From Takashimella koratensis (lineage: Eukaryota; Basidiomycota; Tremellomycetes; Trichosporonales; Tetragoniomycetaceae), in assembly GCA_003116875.1 (NCBI GenBank), contig BCKT01000018.1, positions 230,613 to 294,612 on the forward strand: DNA of 64,000 nucleotides, read 5' to 3'. The position numbers and the translations under genes are program-made. The notes under the pieces are model-generated. The model searched no databases, was not told the origin of the DNA, and saw nothing but the letters and a program-made list of their open reading frames with translations. Position 1 is the stretch's first letter. Every line of letters starts with the position of its first letter. Below are positions 46,796-59,668 of this stretch, piece by piece.

Positions 46796-49700
46796 ATGGC
46801 ACTCCCCTTCGTCCCCCTGTACGCCCCCCACGTTCCCTACACTTCCCTTCCTCCGACCCTTCTATCCATATCAGAGGTGGACACCCCCGACACCCAGTCA
46901 TGGGCAGATACCATCTCCATCTCCTGCACCGCCGTCTTGGCGTCATTCATCGCGCTCTCCCTGCTCTTCCTCACCGCTCGACTGATCTCTCACTGGCGAG
47001 GCGGACAGATCAAGCTCGGCGCCAAGACTGACAGCAACGCTCCACTCACTCTCAAACAAGAAGTGGAACAGAAGCTACTCGAGTACATTGACCAGCGCAC
47101 GGTCGGCGATGGCGAGCCCGTTGGGCTGAGGTCGTTCTGGACCAAAGTGAGTGTACCTAGGTCATTTGAGAGCTTGAACTCATGATGTGCTTCCAGGTCG
47201 GCGTCGCCAAGGCGGCGCTCTGTGTCGTCTCCGCTTGCTTCGTCGGCGTGCAACTGATCCCGATCGTCTTTGACGCTTTCTCATCAGCCACGTTTGGACA
47301 ACTGATCATCAACCTCACCATGAGCTCTTACATCCTCATCCTCTCACTCGTCAACCTCTGCGCCGAATCCATCCCGACTCACCGAGTTCTGATCATGCAC
47401 ACGGCTTCACTGACCGTCCCGCTTCTACTCAGCCAATACTTCAGGGCTTTTGGAGAGTACCTTTTGCTCGTCGATGGTCGGACTCCTTGGTACGACTGGG
47501 TTCTCCTTGCTTTCTCATTTTCCCTCGTTTTTCAAGCTATCTTGATTCCGCTTGGACCTTTGCGGCACAAAGACCTCGCCGGAATGTACAACCGCGCAGT
47601 GAACAAGGTCATTGAGAAAGAACCGGTGGACGGCGTACCCAACGTCGTTGCTCGAGACGACTCGTCCATCTTGGATATCCTCTTGCTCAACTTCATGTAC
47701 CCGATTATGTGGAAGATCTCCAAATTGGAGCAAGTCGATATTCCTGACTTGCCGGCGATTCGAGCGTACGTTCGAGCTCAGACGTTTCTTCCCGAAGCTA
47801 TGCGCAAGAGTCGACGTGGGTCAAGTGACAAACCAGTTTCGGCGTTCCAACTCGTCATGATGATTTGCAGAGCTCAATCAAGTGCTTTCATATTAGGTGA
47901 GGAGGGTGGCTTCTTAACCTCATTTTCCTTTTCCTGGCTTCAGGTGATCTGCTAATCACTACCTTGATTCAAGCTGGAATTCTCTGCCTCGCACTCGTAC
48001 CCGCTTGGTATATCCCCCTCGTCTTCCAGGAGCAGATTCTATGGCTCCTAGACGTCCATCCCGACAGGCGAATGTCAGTTATCGCGTTTGCAATCTTGTT
48101 CTGCGTGACAAAATGTGTACCCATGATCATGTCAATTCAACGAACAAACTTGTACGTACATGCGTGGATCAAGAATCGAAACTAATCACTCTTCTAGGGT
48201 TTTCATGACCATTCAGCCTCGAAGCAAGCTGCAGTCAAGTTACCTGTTGTACCAGTAAGCTGGGTGTGACAGGCTAGTTGTGCTGATACGTGTAGGAAGC
48301 TTCTCAGTCGCAACATGTTTGCCTCCGCGGAGAGAAAAGACGACAGCAAAAGAGACCAGACCAAGTTGGTGTACTCCAAGGCCGAGATTCTCAATCTGAT
48401 GTCTACGGACACAAGCCAGCTCGCTGAGCTTCCAGTCAACATCATGGAATTGGCAACTGGGCAGATCGAAATGATTGTGGGCTGCTTCTACCTCTGGAAG
48501 CTCCTTGGGGTTTCCGGTGCTTGGGGAATCGCGACAATGTTCCTCACTTGGCCAGTCGCTTTTTGGCTTACCAAAGTCCAATACAACATCACTGAGAAAC
48601 AGATCAAATTGTCCGATGACAAGTTGGCGTTGATGAATGAAGCGGTGCAAGCGATTTCGATGATCAAGATGACAGCCTCAGAACCGTTTTGGTTCAACAG
48701 GGTCAAAGATGTTCGTGACAAGCAGTTCAACAAAGATATTCAAGCAAATATCGTCAATCAACTGTCAACTTTCCTCTAGTATGTGTTAAAGGTCGGCTGG
48801 TGCTTTCAGTGAAACGAATTGTTGCTGATAGTATCCTACACAGCGAGGTCACGCCTATCTTGGTTACCATTGTGTCCTTTGCCCACTACACGTTGATCGC
48901 AAAGAAAGAGTTGACCGCCAGCATTGCATTTGTAAGCACTTGTTGATCGTGATAGGTGAAAGATACTGATCATTTGATTAGACTTCTTTGGCGGTCTTTG
49001 CAGGTGCGTGACTGACTTTGACCGTTGGGCATCAGCAATCTAGTGCCAGTGCTGACGATTTGCAGAGCTCCGCCCTCTTTTGAACGACTTGCCCTCACGC
49101 ATCGCCGACCTACTCCAACAAATCCTCTCAGTGAAACGAATCGCCGCGTTTCTCTCTGCTCAGGACATTGAACGCATGACCCAACCGGCTCCTCCTACCG
49201 AGCCTGACCAAGCCCCACGAGACGACTTGTTTGTCAACGCGACAGTCGCTTGGGACTTGACACCAGAAGGAACCGCCAAGGGTTTCCAGCTCCAGGACGT
49301 TGACGTACACTTCCCTCGAGGCAAGATGACATTGATCTCCGGCCGCGTCGGCTCCGGGAAGACCCTTCTTCTTCTTGCGCTCTTGGGAGAAGCGCGCGTG
49401 GTCTCCGGAGACATATCGTACGTTTCCACGCATATCTTCAATCCACACGGATTCCCAGGATGGCGCCTTGATCTTCACGGAGTCGCCTACACTCCTCAGA
49501 CTGCATGGCTTCAGAGCATGAGTATTCGAGAGAACATTCTGTTCGGTCTACCCCTCGAAATTGAGCGCTACAGAAATGTCCTCTTTGTCAGTCATTGGAT
49601 GTGAGAACGGCGTTGCTGATATTGCTCTAGGCATGTGCACTGCTTCCGGACCTTGCGATCCTTGAAGACGGGGATTTGACCGAAATCGGAGAGAGGCAAG

Positions 49701-52700
49701 TTCTCCACTCAATGCGTTGTTACATGAGCTGACTATGCTACAGGGGCAAGATTCTTTCCGGAGGACAGAAAGCCAGAGGTGTGTGAGCTGACCGTATCTG
49801 CTCCATCATGTAGCTGATATCTCGCAGTCAGTCTCGCCCGGGCGGTCTACAGCCGTGCGGCCACTGTGCTTCTCGACGATGTCATCTCCGCTGTCGACGC
49901 TCAGACCAGCCGTCACATCATAGAAAACTGCTTCAAGTCGGACCTGATGTCTGGTCGAACTGTCATCATTGCTTCCCACGCAGTCGAGGCTCTGGCTCCG
50001 ATGGCCGAGCACGCCATGTATCTCGACAACGGTCGAGTCCTCTTTGAAGGTACTGGTGAGGGCTTGATGGAATCGGAACACATGGAGCACCTCAAGTCTG
50101 GCGGTATCGCCGAGGAAGAGAACATCAAAGGCAAAGGCAAAGATATTGCGAGAATGGAGGCAGCAGCTCCAAATCTGGACGGTCAAACTGCCGAGACATA
50201 CGTTGTCAAAGAACAGACCCCAAAGACTCCTCGTCAGCTCATTGTAGAAGAGAGGAGAGAGAAAGGGGAGGTCAAGATCTCCTTATGGATGGACCTTGCA
50301 AAGGCAAACGGAGGAGCTTTGTTCTGGACAATCGCCATCTCTGGAATCGTTCTTACCGGGTTGCTCCTCGTTGCAGGTCAAGAAGTCCTCTCGTATGTTC
50401 CTGCTTGCGACTCAGCTGACCATGAAAGTTTGTGGACCAGAGACGCTACCTTACCCGGAGATCTAAAGAAAAGCAACGAGTTTTGGTTGATTCTTTACAG
50501 TGTGGTGAGTTGATGCTTCGTTGCCTAGACGTTGTTTCTCACATGTTTTGTTCCTTTTTCAAGATCTCCATCGGGACGGTATTCCTCACTTCTGCCGGCT
50601 GGTTGTTTAGATTTTTCGGGGCAATCCGTGCAACCAAAAAGGTGGGTCTCGCATCACTCACGCAAAGTCGCCTTTACTGACCTGTGGTGCGAAGTACCAT
50701 GCTGGAATGTTGGACCACATGCTTCGTGCAAAATTGGCATTTTTCACCAAGACGAAAGCGGGTTCTATCATCCAGCGCTTTGGACCTGATTTGGTACGTG
50801 CATTCCCTCAACACTAAGGATTTCACGCTCATATTCGGCAGATTCAAATCAAGATGTGCTCCTTGTTGATTTCCAACACTATCTCGCTCGGGGCAGACAG
50901 TGAGAATTGTGCAATATCTCAGTTTGACTGACCTATAGTCATCACCAGCGTCATTACCGTCTCAGTCTACGGCGGATGGATGTTCCCTGTTCTCCTCATC
51001 GTGATTGGGATTTCTTTCTTCAAATACGTACGTACCTAAAAGACTTGTAAGCCTGAGTTGCTGATCAACTTTAGGGTAACTGGTTCGTGTCCGCGGCGAG
51101 GCAGCTGCAACGTCTCAACTCGATCATACCGGGTGGTGTCAATGCCATTTACGGAGAAACCGTAGCTGGTGCCGCTGTCATTCGAGCCTTTGGAGCTCAA
51201 GCCGTGTTTGTGAACGGTAAGATATAGGCAGAGAAAGTGACTTACAGATTTAGACCTTCAAGGAAATTTGACAATGCGTAGCACAGCTTGGCTTTGGACG
51301 ATTTACACTACAATGTGGCTCGCAGGTGCGTTGTGGTATCGATTTTGCTTTTACCTTGCTTCTTTCGTTGTGCCTACTAATTCATTGCTTTCTCAGCGTT
51401 GTTCTATGCTCTGGAGGGGCTCGTCCTTGCTATTGTCCTCACTCTCTTGCTCTGGCGCCCAGGCACCACAGGCGCCGAAGCCGGTTTCGTTCTCTTCTTC
51501 TCTCGAATCATTACCTCAAGCTCCAACTGGTTGATCCTCAAGTTTCGGGATTTCCAGTCGAAAGGAGTCAACATCGAGCGTGTCGCCGAGTACTGTCGCC
51601 TGCTTGTGGAAGAAACAGTCCCTCTCGACCCGAATGGCAACGACCCTGATGTCCCGGCGAAGCTCGTCAAGCCAGACTGGCCGTTGGCTGGTGCAATGGA
51701 AGTGCGCACCCTCCACGCGAGGTATGGTCCAGACCTCCCTGATATCCTTCACGGTGTATCTTTCGACATCGACGGTGGACAGAGAGTGGGTATCGTCGGT
51801 GCTACCGGTGGTGGCAAGTCAACTCTCGCCAAGGCCTTCTTTTCCTTCGTGGAACTCAGCGGCGGGAAGATAGAGATCGACGGGACCGACATCTCCACCT
51901 TGCCTCTTGGCCAAGTGCGCTCGAGCATTGGAATGATCGCGCAGGACCCGGTTCTGCTCTCCGGTACGCTCAGGCTCAACCTCGATATCGACGGGCAGTT
52001 CAAGGACGAAGCACTCTTCGCTGCCCTTCGACAGGTCCAGCTTCTCCGATCCCACGACTACACAGGGGCAGCGAGCGAGACGTCGTCCCAGACAGCTGTG
52101 GAGGGGACCGAAGAGACGGCAAGTGTGAATGCCAGCGTCAACAGCAACGAGAACATCTTTGCCGACCTCGACTCAGAGATCAAGAGCGGTGGTGAAAAGT
52201 GAGTAGAAAGGGTTGGGTCGATGAATAAGCTTGGGTGGACGACAGGGTGCTAACTATGCTTGGGTAGCCTATCCGCGGGTCAGAAACAGCTCGTCGTGCT
52301 CGCTCGTGCACTTCTCAACCGCCAACGCATTCTCATCCTCGACGAAGCGACAGCCAGTATCGACTCTGCAACGGATGCCGAGATCAGCCGTGTCGTTCAC
52401 GAGGAGTTCAACGGCGTGACCGTGCTCATCATCGCCCACCGTCTTCGCGTAAGTATTCTTACCACTTACATGTACGATACCTTCTTGCGGTGACTGACCG
52501 AACGCAGACGATCATGCCGTGCAGCAAGATCCTGGTTATGGACAATGGCAGGCTCATCCAGCAAGGTTCCCCGCTCGAACTCATCAACGTCGACGGCGGA
52601 AAGTTCCAGTCGTTATGCATGGCCGCGGGGCCCGACGAGTACGCTCACCTTCGCGCGTTGGCTGAGCAGTCGGCCAAGTCGTACGAGGTCAAGCTCATCG

Positions 52701-52708
52701 ACCTCTGA
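46796..52708 (+). CDS. ABCC-subfamily ABC transporter (MRP/Yor1-like)
   Basis: A full-length exporter built as N-terminal helices, TMD1, NBD1, TMD2, NBD2, from about 17 exons. The N-terminal part has several membrane helices. TMD1 includes [12 protein letters not shown] and the coupling segment [20 protein letters not shown]1: Walker A GRVGSGKT, signature [14 protein letters not shown], Walker [14 protein letters not shown]-loop IASHA. NBD2: Walker [11 protein letters not shown], signature [15 protein letters not shown], Walker [14 protein letters not shown]-loop IIAHR. NBD1 has Asp where NBD2 has the catalytic Glu, the asymmetry normal for ABCC proteins. Likely exports conjugates or xenobiotics across plasma or vacuolar membrane; the substrate cannot be told. 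The end is [10 protein letters not shown]. Confidence 0.9.
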
Positions 52709-52981
52709 AAATACTTCCACTTTCCCTTGCAATCTTGCTTATCTGTCTGTTCTTCCTTGTGTACACCTTGACAACGTCTTTACTCATTTAACACTCCCTG
52801 TCCGCCTTTGAACACATTTTGTGACCTTGAATACAAATGTGCACACACGCGCTTCGCGCTGTATCCGAGGACCAAATGTATGCATTTCAGATGTCCATAA
52901 GCATCCGACGACCCCATCTACCATATCCCGGGGACAACCACATGTCACACGGACATGTTTTTGTTACTGCTGTTCCTTCCA

Positions 52982-55346
52982 TTAAACAAGGAGCAAAGAC
53001 GACAATGTCGCCTCGGTTCCAACCACCTCGAGAGCCTGTTGGACTTCGAGCTTTTTCCGTGCCTCTCGCAACCAGTCGTCCGCCAACTTCCTCGGCCACC
53101 CCTTCAACGTGTTGACCTCACGCGCGGCACCGTCGAGGTCCTTCTCACCCAAGCACCACTCGGCCCGAGCGAGAACGGCACCAACGTCGTCGCCGGAGAC
53201 GATACCCGCCTTGGGTCGGAACATGAGCGCGCTGAGAGTCGCGCTGGCCATGTGGGAGAGGACCGACGCCTCGTGAGGAGCTGGGACAAGCGAAGCTGAG
53301 TGGACACGCGGCGCGACCGAGTTGGAGAACCAAGAAGAAAGAGCGGCAAATGACTTGACACCCGTCTGCGCGACACCGGACTGCTCAAGCTGGCCGAGAG
53401 TTGTCTGGATGACGGAGTCGCCAACGACACCGCCCTCGGACGACTCGCCAGTGGAAGGGGTAGAAAGCGACTTCAACACACGCAACTCGTCGTCGAAAGC
53501 GACATCGCCCTGCTCCGCCTTGGTCTGGACAGCACGAAGCGCAGACCAGATCTTGTGCAACCGGACGTTGTCGTCGAGCACTGCCGAGTTGTCGAGGGTG
53601 ATCCGCTCCAGCTGCTTGAGCGAAGTCGTGAGCGAGTCGAGCTTGGCAAGTCGGCCACCGCGCTCAGTCTCGACTTGGGATTTGATCGAGCGCAGCCAGC
53701 GCCGTTGCAACTCGATACCCTGAGAAACGACCTCCTCGCGCAACCTATACATCAGCTTGGACCTTTCGTCAAACTCACCTTTTCTCAATACCCTCTCGCT
53801 GCCCCTCGAGCTCCTTCTCAAGCACCTGCCTCCAGCCGTCAACCATCTTCGTTCTCTCCTGCTCCCACTCAACCTTCAACCCAGCCTCGTCCTTCCGCCA
53901 CTCCTTCTCCTTGGTCGCGAGCGTCGCCTCAAACTCCTTGGTCTTCTCGCCAACGGTCTTCTCCAAACGGGCCTGCTCCGCCTTCTTGACCTCCTCGAGA
54001 CGCTTGCTCAAGGACGAGAGGTCGTCCTGGGCGCGAGACAAGATCTTGGCGCTGTCGGCACTAGGTCCAGTCGAAGGGGTGGAGAGTGACGAGGTGAGCG
54101 AGTCGATAGTCGAAGCGAGCTGCGAGATGATGGGCTCCTCGGCAGCGAAGGCCTTGACCTGGGGTACAAGCAAGGGCAGGCGCTCAGGCTTCTCCTCAGA
54201 CTCGACCTTCTTCGGCGGGGGAGGAATGTAGAAGCCGGGAGGGGGCTCGTGGCCGAGAGGGAGGGGTGGGCCGCTGTAGACTGTCTTGCCCTCGAACGAT
54301 GGTTTCTGGGGCTTGACAGTGTCCGGTCGGAGCTCGCGCGGTCGCTGAAGGTCGGCCAAAGCAGCGGGCTTGGACGGAGTGGCCGCCTCGACAACCTCTT
54401 CGACCTTTTCCTTGCCAGTGGTAAGAGCCTTTTCCGCCTCGCGAACGATACCCTCGACGCCGTCCGAGAAGTTGAAGGGGACGTCCGAGGTCGCGGCAAC
54501 AACCTTGTCCTTGGCGTCGGCAGCGACGGCGGCGACCTTTTGCACGGTGCTCTGAGTCGCAGCAACCGCCTTGTCCTTGAGCGACACAGTCTCTTTTTCC
54601 ACCTTGGCCGCAGCATCCTTGGTAGCCTGAGCCGCTTTGCTCGACGCCGCCTTGGTAGCCTTGGACGCCTCCGCCGCCTTTGCCTTGGCTGCCGCCTCCA
54701 CCTGCTTCGCCTTGGCCTCCGCCACTCGCTTCGCCTCTGCCGCCTTCTTCTCCGCATCGCTCGCCGCCTTCGAAACCGCCTGACCCGCACCCTGGGTCAC
54801 CGACTGCCCGGCTCCGAAGTGCGCCCAGTTGTGGTCATCGGCGTAGTCGGCTACAAACTCGGCACCCGGGAAAGTGTTGACAAAGAACTCGCGGTACGAC
54901 TCGAAGCGGGTAGAGAGGAAGCCCGAGGTAGGATAGAAGATGAGGGCGCCGACGGTAGTGTAGAGGATGAGGCGGCTGAAGAAGCCGCTGCGTCGGGGAG
55001 GGGGAGGAGGGGGAGGGACGGCGGTGCCGGAGGGCGGGACGGAGGATGAACCTGTGGTTGTTGGTCGGGGGCTGACAACGACGGGACGGGAGGCCGACGC
55101 ACCTGAGGGAGGGGGAGGAGTAGGGGGTACCGTCGTGTTGGGTCCAGCGGGCGTGGTCGGAGGGGTCGCGAGCAGCTAGGGGAGGAGGTTGATGTCAGTT
55201 GGAGGTTACGTTGATGGTTGAAATTGGGGCAGGAGCGATGGCAAAAAATGCCGCAGATCGTCAGAACTCGGACTCACCCTTCGCTGCGCCGGGGCCAGGA
55301 CCTGCCGAGCTGCTCTTGAGCGAGCGAGCCGAAGCTGGGACTGCAT
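52982..55346 (-). CDS. MIC60: MICOS subunit MIC60 (mitofilin)
   Basis: Exons 55278-55346, 53779-55175 and 52982-53744 close to 742 residues. An inner-membrane protein that shapes crista junctions and contacts outer-membrane partners. A basic presequence (MQSQLRLARSRAARQVL) is followed by a Pro-rich segment with eight Pro, then one membrane helix (FFSRLILYTTVGALIFYP). A long Ala/Lys/Glu coiled coil lies in the intermembrane space. The C-terminal mitofilin signature follows: ELQRRWLRSIKSQVETERGGR, FAALSSWFSNSVAPRV, then ARAEWCLGEKDLDGAAREVNTLKGWPRKLADDW. Size and order are standard for fungi. The gene faces the ABCC gene tail to tail, with 273 bp between the stops. Confidence 0.92.
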
Positions 55347-55793
55347 GGTGGTTGGGGTGGAGGTGTGGGGTGAGGGTGGTGGTGGTGAAGAGGAGGTTGT
55401 CGATGGTGGACTTGAAATCGCCGTCATTACCCTCCGGACCCTCGCTCCGCCCCGCGGCGTTCGGCGTTGGCCCCATGTGGCACTTTGTCAACCCTTCCAC
55501 CACTGTGGCATCCTGAGCCCCCGAGCTCCGCCAGCTGCTGTCGACATCCTTTGTCTCGTCAACCCTTTGTACATACTCTTGTCGACCACTATGTCTCCCG
55601 ATTATGCTGCGACAGAGGAGTTGTTCCCATCCCTTTCCTCTGCAAAGAGAGACTAACATAGCGTTTTCTGGGCTATTCCATCAATCTCCCTCCCTCCCTA
55701 CTCTCCGCCCACAGAGACAGACCTGTTTGCTCCTGCCTCTCTCTCCTCTTTCAATCTCTATCATACATTTATAACCATTTCGCACGTCCTGCA
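55347..55793. other. Divergent promoter, MIC60 / orphan array
   Basis: About 450 bp between MIC60 and the first gene of the array. TC-rich on the plus side just before ATG 55794. No gene seen. Confidence 0.5.
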
Positions 55794-56629
55794 ATGGCCA
55801 ACTCCTCCGAACTCTCGTCAGACAAAACACGAGAATCTTCCTCACATCCGTCTTCCGAACCAAGCACCGCAAAGCTTGTCATCGTCACCCCATATCAACC
55901 TGACAAGTTGGACTCTCTGCGACGACATTGGTCCTCTCACCGGTCTCTTCTCTTGTACACTTCGTCAGAGCGAACACACGATCCGGCATTCCTTGACGAC
56001 ACGGTCCATTTGTCCTACGCCATCAACGTTCCTGTCCTGGAGCTGTATCGAGCATCTCAGGCGACTGACCTATTAAAAACTTGGAGAAACAGCAGCTCCC
56101 GAGTCAATCACGGAGAAGACGATAGATATTGGGATCACGTCCCCCATCATCGGAGATTCATCGGTTGCACTCAAACCACCAGTCAAGAAGGAGACTCGTC
56201 CTTGCAGGTTTTGAGGGAAAGGATCTCTTTACCTGAGGAGGCCGACTTTACGGATGCACGGCAACTCGCTTCGTTCTACAGGGAGGGGAAGAAGATCACT
56301 ATCAGCTTTATGTCGAAACCAACGTTCTATCCTCCTCGGGGCATTCTCACTGGTGAACGTTTCTATCGAGGTAAGCTCACCTCGCAAGACGGACATCTTG
56401 CTTACTCCTCGTAGTTATCGATGGTCAGTTCTCGAAGACCGTTCAATCGATTTCAGGGGAGCATTCAGCAGCCGATCAAGCAATTTCTTTCGCACGCGCA
56501 AAGAAAAGCATGCAAAGGATCAACACACCCAAGAGTTTAAGCGAAGCATTAGAGAAGCCGGACCGGCTGATGTCTCACTCTTGCACCAAAGACCCGGGGT
56601 TCTACTTCTTTCGTGATGTCGGTTGGTAG
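55794..56629 (+). CDS. Unknown protein, orphan array member A
   Basis: Exons 55794-56370 and 56415-56629 give 263 residues beginning MANSSELSSDKTRES. No known domain, signal peptide or membrane helix. The N-terminal third is Ser-rich. The middle has YREGKKITISFMSKP. The phase-1 intron splits a Val codon after ERFYR. Members B, C and D have a phase-1 intron at the matching place, also splitting a codon for Val, Leu or Ile. After the intron comes IDGQFSKTVQSISGE, then a helical basic segment. The stop at 56629 is the simplest model. Coding-like frames continue to about 56990 and could be reached by splicing from about 56590, so the C-terminus is not settled. Confidence 0.55.
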
Positions 56630-57169
56630 CAGGAAACGTCGCTCAAGACAATCCCGACAGCATGCGTCGCCTCCAACCGTGGAGGGCATGTTCACTGGCA
56701 CCAATCGACCCCGCCTCCCCCAAGGTCATATGGGAGCTCAGGCTTCATCGACCACCGAGGTGAGGTGGAGAGTGATGTTGAAGGTGGTGATGATCAACCT
56801 TTTGACCGCAGTGAGCGGAAAGGATGGTACTGTACCGACCTTTCACATGGATCTGATCGACACGCCTCTGCCTTGTCCTCCTTGCCAAGGCCTTGCGATG
56901 CTCTCACCCTCTCTCATTTCTTCGTTTCGGCTTAGGCATCCCTTCTGCTCTGAATCCTTTGCCCCGTTGACAGTCCGCTCCAAGGTGACGTGAGGAGCAT
57001 TTTTTTTTACCAGCGATACAAGACACCCCCATGAATCTCTATCTCCCATCATTCACCCGCTTCTCTTACTCACCTTCTTCTCGCCTCTGCCCCTTACTCG
57101 CAGCCCAGATCACCACCTTCGCCCACCTGATCTCCCGACTTCCAGTTCTACTCTACCTCCCTCTCCAAC
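56630..57169. other. Spacer or extra exons between array members A and B
   Basis: About 540 bp. Coding-like stretches occur here (for example NVAQDNPDSMRRLQPW from about 56637, with a donor-acceptor pair GTGAGG to CCGCAG between 56759 and 56811). They may be further exons of member A or a decayed copy. No single model could be chosen. Confidence 0.3.
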
Positions 57170-58014
57170 ATGACCAGCTATCTCATCGCCAAGCTCAAGG
57201 CGTTCTCCACCGCCGTTTCGACTCAACTCCGCGGCTCCTTCATGGAGCAAACGGACAACTCCTCCGAGACTGGGAGACAGAACTTCAGTCACTCTCAACA
57301 TGGTGAGCTGTGAAGCAGGGCAGAATTAGCCGCAGACTTGCCAAAAGAGACGACCGGATGGAACAATGCACATGCGAGCTCGGATAGCGCCCTTCGTCTT
57401 GAAGATTCCGAATTTTTGTTTCCGAGTTTGGATCAACCCACGAAAACGCAGTTGGCGCCTGACTTTCTCCCAGACCAGGAATGGGTTATCACCCATGACT
57501 CTCCCACCAACCCCGACGACTTCCCAGAGACGAGTGTTGTGATCGGAAGCGGGCAGCCAGCGTCTCCTGGTCCGGGAATCACTTTCGTTACGGTAGCGAA
57601 AGACGAAGAAAATCAGAACCGCCTGGAGAAAGCCCTCGAAGTCGCTGATGCATATGTATGCAAGAGCTCCGTTTGGACCCAGACCACTGGTCGTCCGTCG
57701 GATGCACTTGGTCTCATTTCATCGGCCTACGTTCAACGCGATGCCGACAGCTTCTTCGAAGATGATGTCTACACCGCGTTCAAGGACGGTCAAGGATGCT
57801 CGATTGACTGTTGTATTGTCGTCGCCGGACCTGACAAAGTATCTTGTGAGCGTCCTCCACTGTCGGGCTTTGTAGTCACTACTGACATCCCGTACCAGTG
57901 TGGGAGGGATCCAACGTTACGACCTTCACAAACCTGAAGCAAGTTTCCACAATCAGAAACCCCACCGACTTCCCAATCTCGCCTGCGCTTCAACAGTATC
58001 TCATTCGTTATTGA
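57170..58014 (+). CDS. Unknown protein, orphan array member B
   Basis: Exons 57170-57302, 57336-57845 and 57899-58014 close to 252 residues (start MTSYLIAKLKAFST). The first intron would be only 33 nt (GTGAGC to CCGCAG), very short but in phase. The N-terminus is amphipathic and basic. The middle has DFLPDQEWVITHD and PGPGITFVTVAKDEEN. The phase-1 intron splits a Leu codon after GPDKVS, followed by WEGSNVTTFTNLKQ and an end SPALQQYLIRY. The same layout (DKFT then IWSNNN; KDDII then VNESGLWF) is present in D and C. No family recognised. The exon lengths and the acidic, well-balanced composition argue for a real protein. Confidence 0.6.
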
Positions 58015-58219
58015 GACTGGTGCCCTCATCAAAGTCAGACGTTGTCTCAATTACATCACTTGTACAGTAAATCTCACGTCAGAACCTATGTCTGGAGAAA
58101 GTCGGCTACATGTAAACGTGACATTCCATCTTCGATGCATGATATTACAACATTCAAACGATCGTTAGTGAGGCACCAGCAAATGGCCGTTTGCTAGCGT
58201 TCATCCAGTACGTTGGGCA

Positions 58220-59162
58220 TGTCGACCACCTTGAAGAGCCTCCAGGCTCCTTCCATGTGGAAACCTCCCAATCAAGTCCTTTCCGTGACTTCGGAGCTTC
58301 CCCTGGCTACTCTCACCGGCCGTCACTCTTCATAGACCTGCTCAAACAGTGTTACGCCATTGTCACTACTCCTTCCCGATAGCATTTTGCGGATGACTCA
58401 TCATTTGCCAATGAGTTGGTCTTGTTACGGACTCCAGTCTGTCTGCGGTGATCTCGTTGATGTTGTTCGGATAGCATCGCGAATGGCATCAGAGCAACCT
58501 CTGAGGGTGGAAGGCAGGAGGGGGAGGAGGGGAGAGGAGGAGGTGGATGAGGAGGGAAGTACCAAGTATGAATGCATGTTTTTGGACGATGCCCTATCCC
58601 TTGTCCTCGGGCTAACTACTAGTGACACTCTGTACGTGTGTCTTTACAAACGTTGGCACAAGCCTCCTAAGCGCTTGACCCGCAGAAGAAGAGATCAAGG
58701 GCGGCGGGAGAGTGCTTCAAGAGGTCGACGAATGGCTGTCGAAAAACTCAGAGTGGCCGCAGGCAGCCAAACGCACTGGTGAGGCTGCGACGGGTACGGG
58801 GCTTGCTTCACAGGCTTTCTTTGGTGTTGCCAATCAGCTGAGCACGGAAGGAGGAAGTGAGAGGGGAAAGCGCCTGGCAGCGATGCTTAGTACCATGTCA
58901 CCCATAGGTGTTTATTCTCAATGGGATTTGCGAGGGCCCAATAAGTTTCAAGGGTGTTTCGTCCACGCTGAATCTGACAAATTCACCAGTGAGTCTATAC
59001 TGCTCTTTTTCGCTCAATCCCAGACTGACAGCTGTTTCGACAGTATGGTCAAATAATAACGTCATGATATCCTACAACTCCACTAAAGATGGGACTATCG
59101 ACACAAGCGGCTTCAAAGTCACGGTACCCCCTTCACTGGAGAAATACACTGAACGGCGCTAA
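58220..59162 (+). CDS. Unknown protein, orphan array member D
   Basis: The last two exons are clear: 58686-58988 and 59044-59162, joined at a phase-1 intron splitting an Ile codon (DKFT, then IWSNNNVMISYN) and ending LEKYTERR. Upstream, coding-like pieces run from an ATG at 58220 (MSTTLKSLQAPSMW, an MST start like the left-edge genes) through 58360-58621 (VDVVRIASRMASEQ, an Arg/Glu-rich stretch). The splicing between them is uncertain, so the 5' part of the span is provisional. RVLQEVDEWLSKN aligns with RVFEEVEESFLTF of member C. No known domain. Order on the chromosome is A, B, D, C. Confidence 0.45.
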
Positions 59163-59497
59163 AGCTCTGGCACAAGGCATTCGTTATCGGCTTCAATTGC
59201 AGATGCAGCAGCCCATACGTTTGAGTCTCAATGTTTTTCGAGTCAAGAGCTAGTTGGAAGATGTGCGTGGTGACCAAAGTTTACGAGCAGGTAGAGTTGA
59301 CAGAGGTGGAGAGGTGCAGGGGTCGGAGAAGCAAAGACTGGAATCCGTATGCAGGAGGGTGCCTTATCCCTTGTCAATAGCCCTCTTTTGCATTTTCTTG
59401 ATCCAGAAACCAGTCAGCGGGCCCTCACAAGCTCCCAAGCCTCTCTGAGCTAACAATCTACTGACTCCCGCTTCCTCCCTTTACGTTGGATCTCCCT

Positions 59498-59528
<31 letters not shown>

Positions 59529-59668
59529 ATCCGAAGATTAACCATACTTTTACCACTGCAGTACAGTACTCTCTCCTAACCGTTTTACACTCAATCGACA
59601 AACCCGGCCGCATTTCGAACACTCTTCAACCACTCATTCACAGCTCCAGTTGTTTTTCGGCTGTAGAC
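59163..59668. other. Promoter region of array member C with poly-C run
   Basis: About 500 bp between members D and C. It contains a 30-base C homopolymer at 59499-59528, described separately, and a TC-rich leader. No gene seen. Confidence 0.5.
59499..59528 (+). repeat. Homopolymer of 30 C
   Basis: Thirty consecutive C bases, 140 bp before the start codon of array member C. By far the longest homopolymer in the window. It may be a true slippage-prone tract or an assembly approximation of one. Confidence 0.9.

Noticed and set aside
54008..55049. Long frames on both strands (260 codons minus, 266 codons plus)
   Set aside because: Shadows of the Ala/Lys/Glu-rich MIC60 coiled coil.
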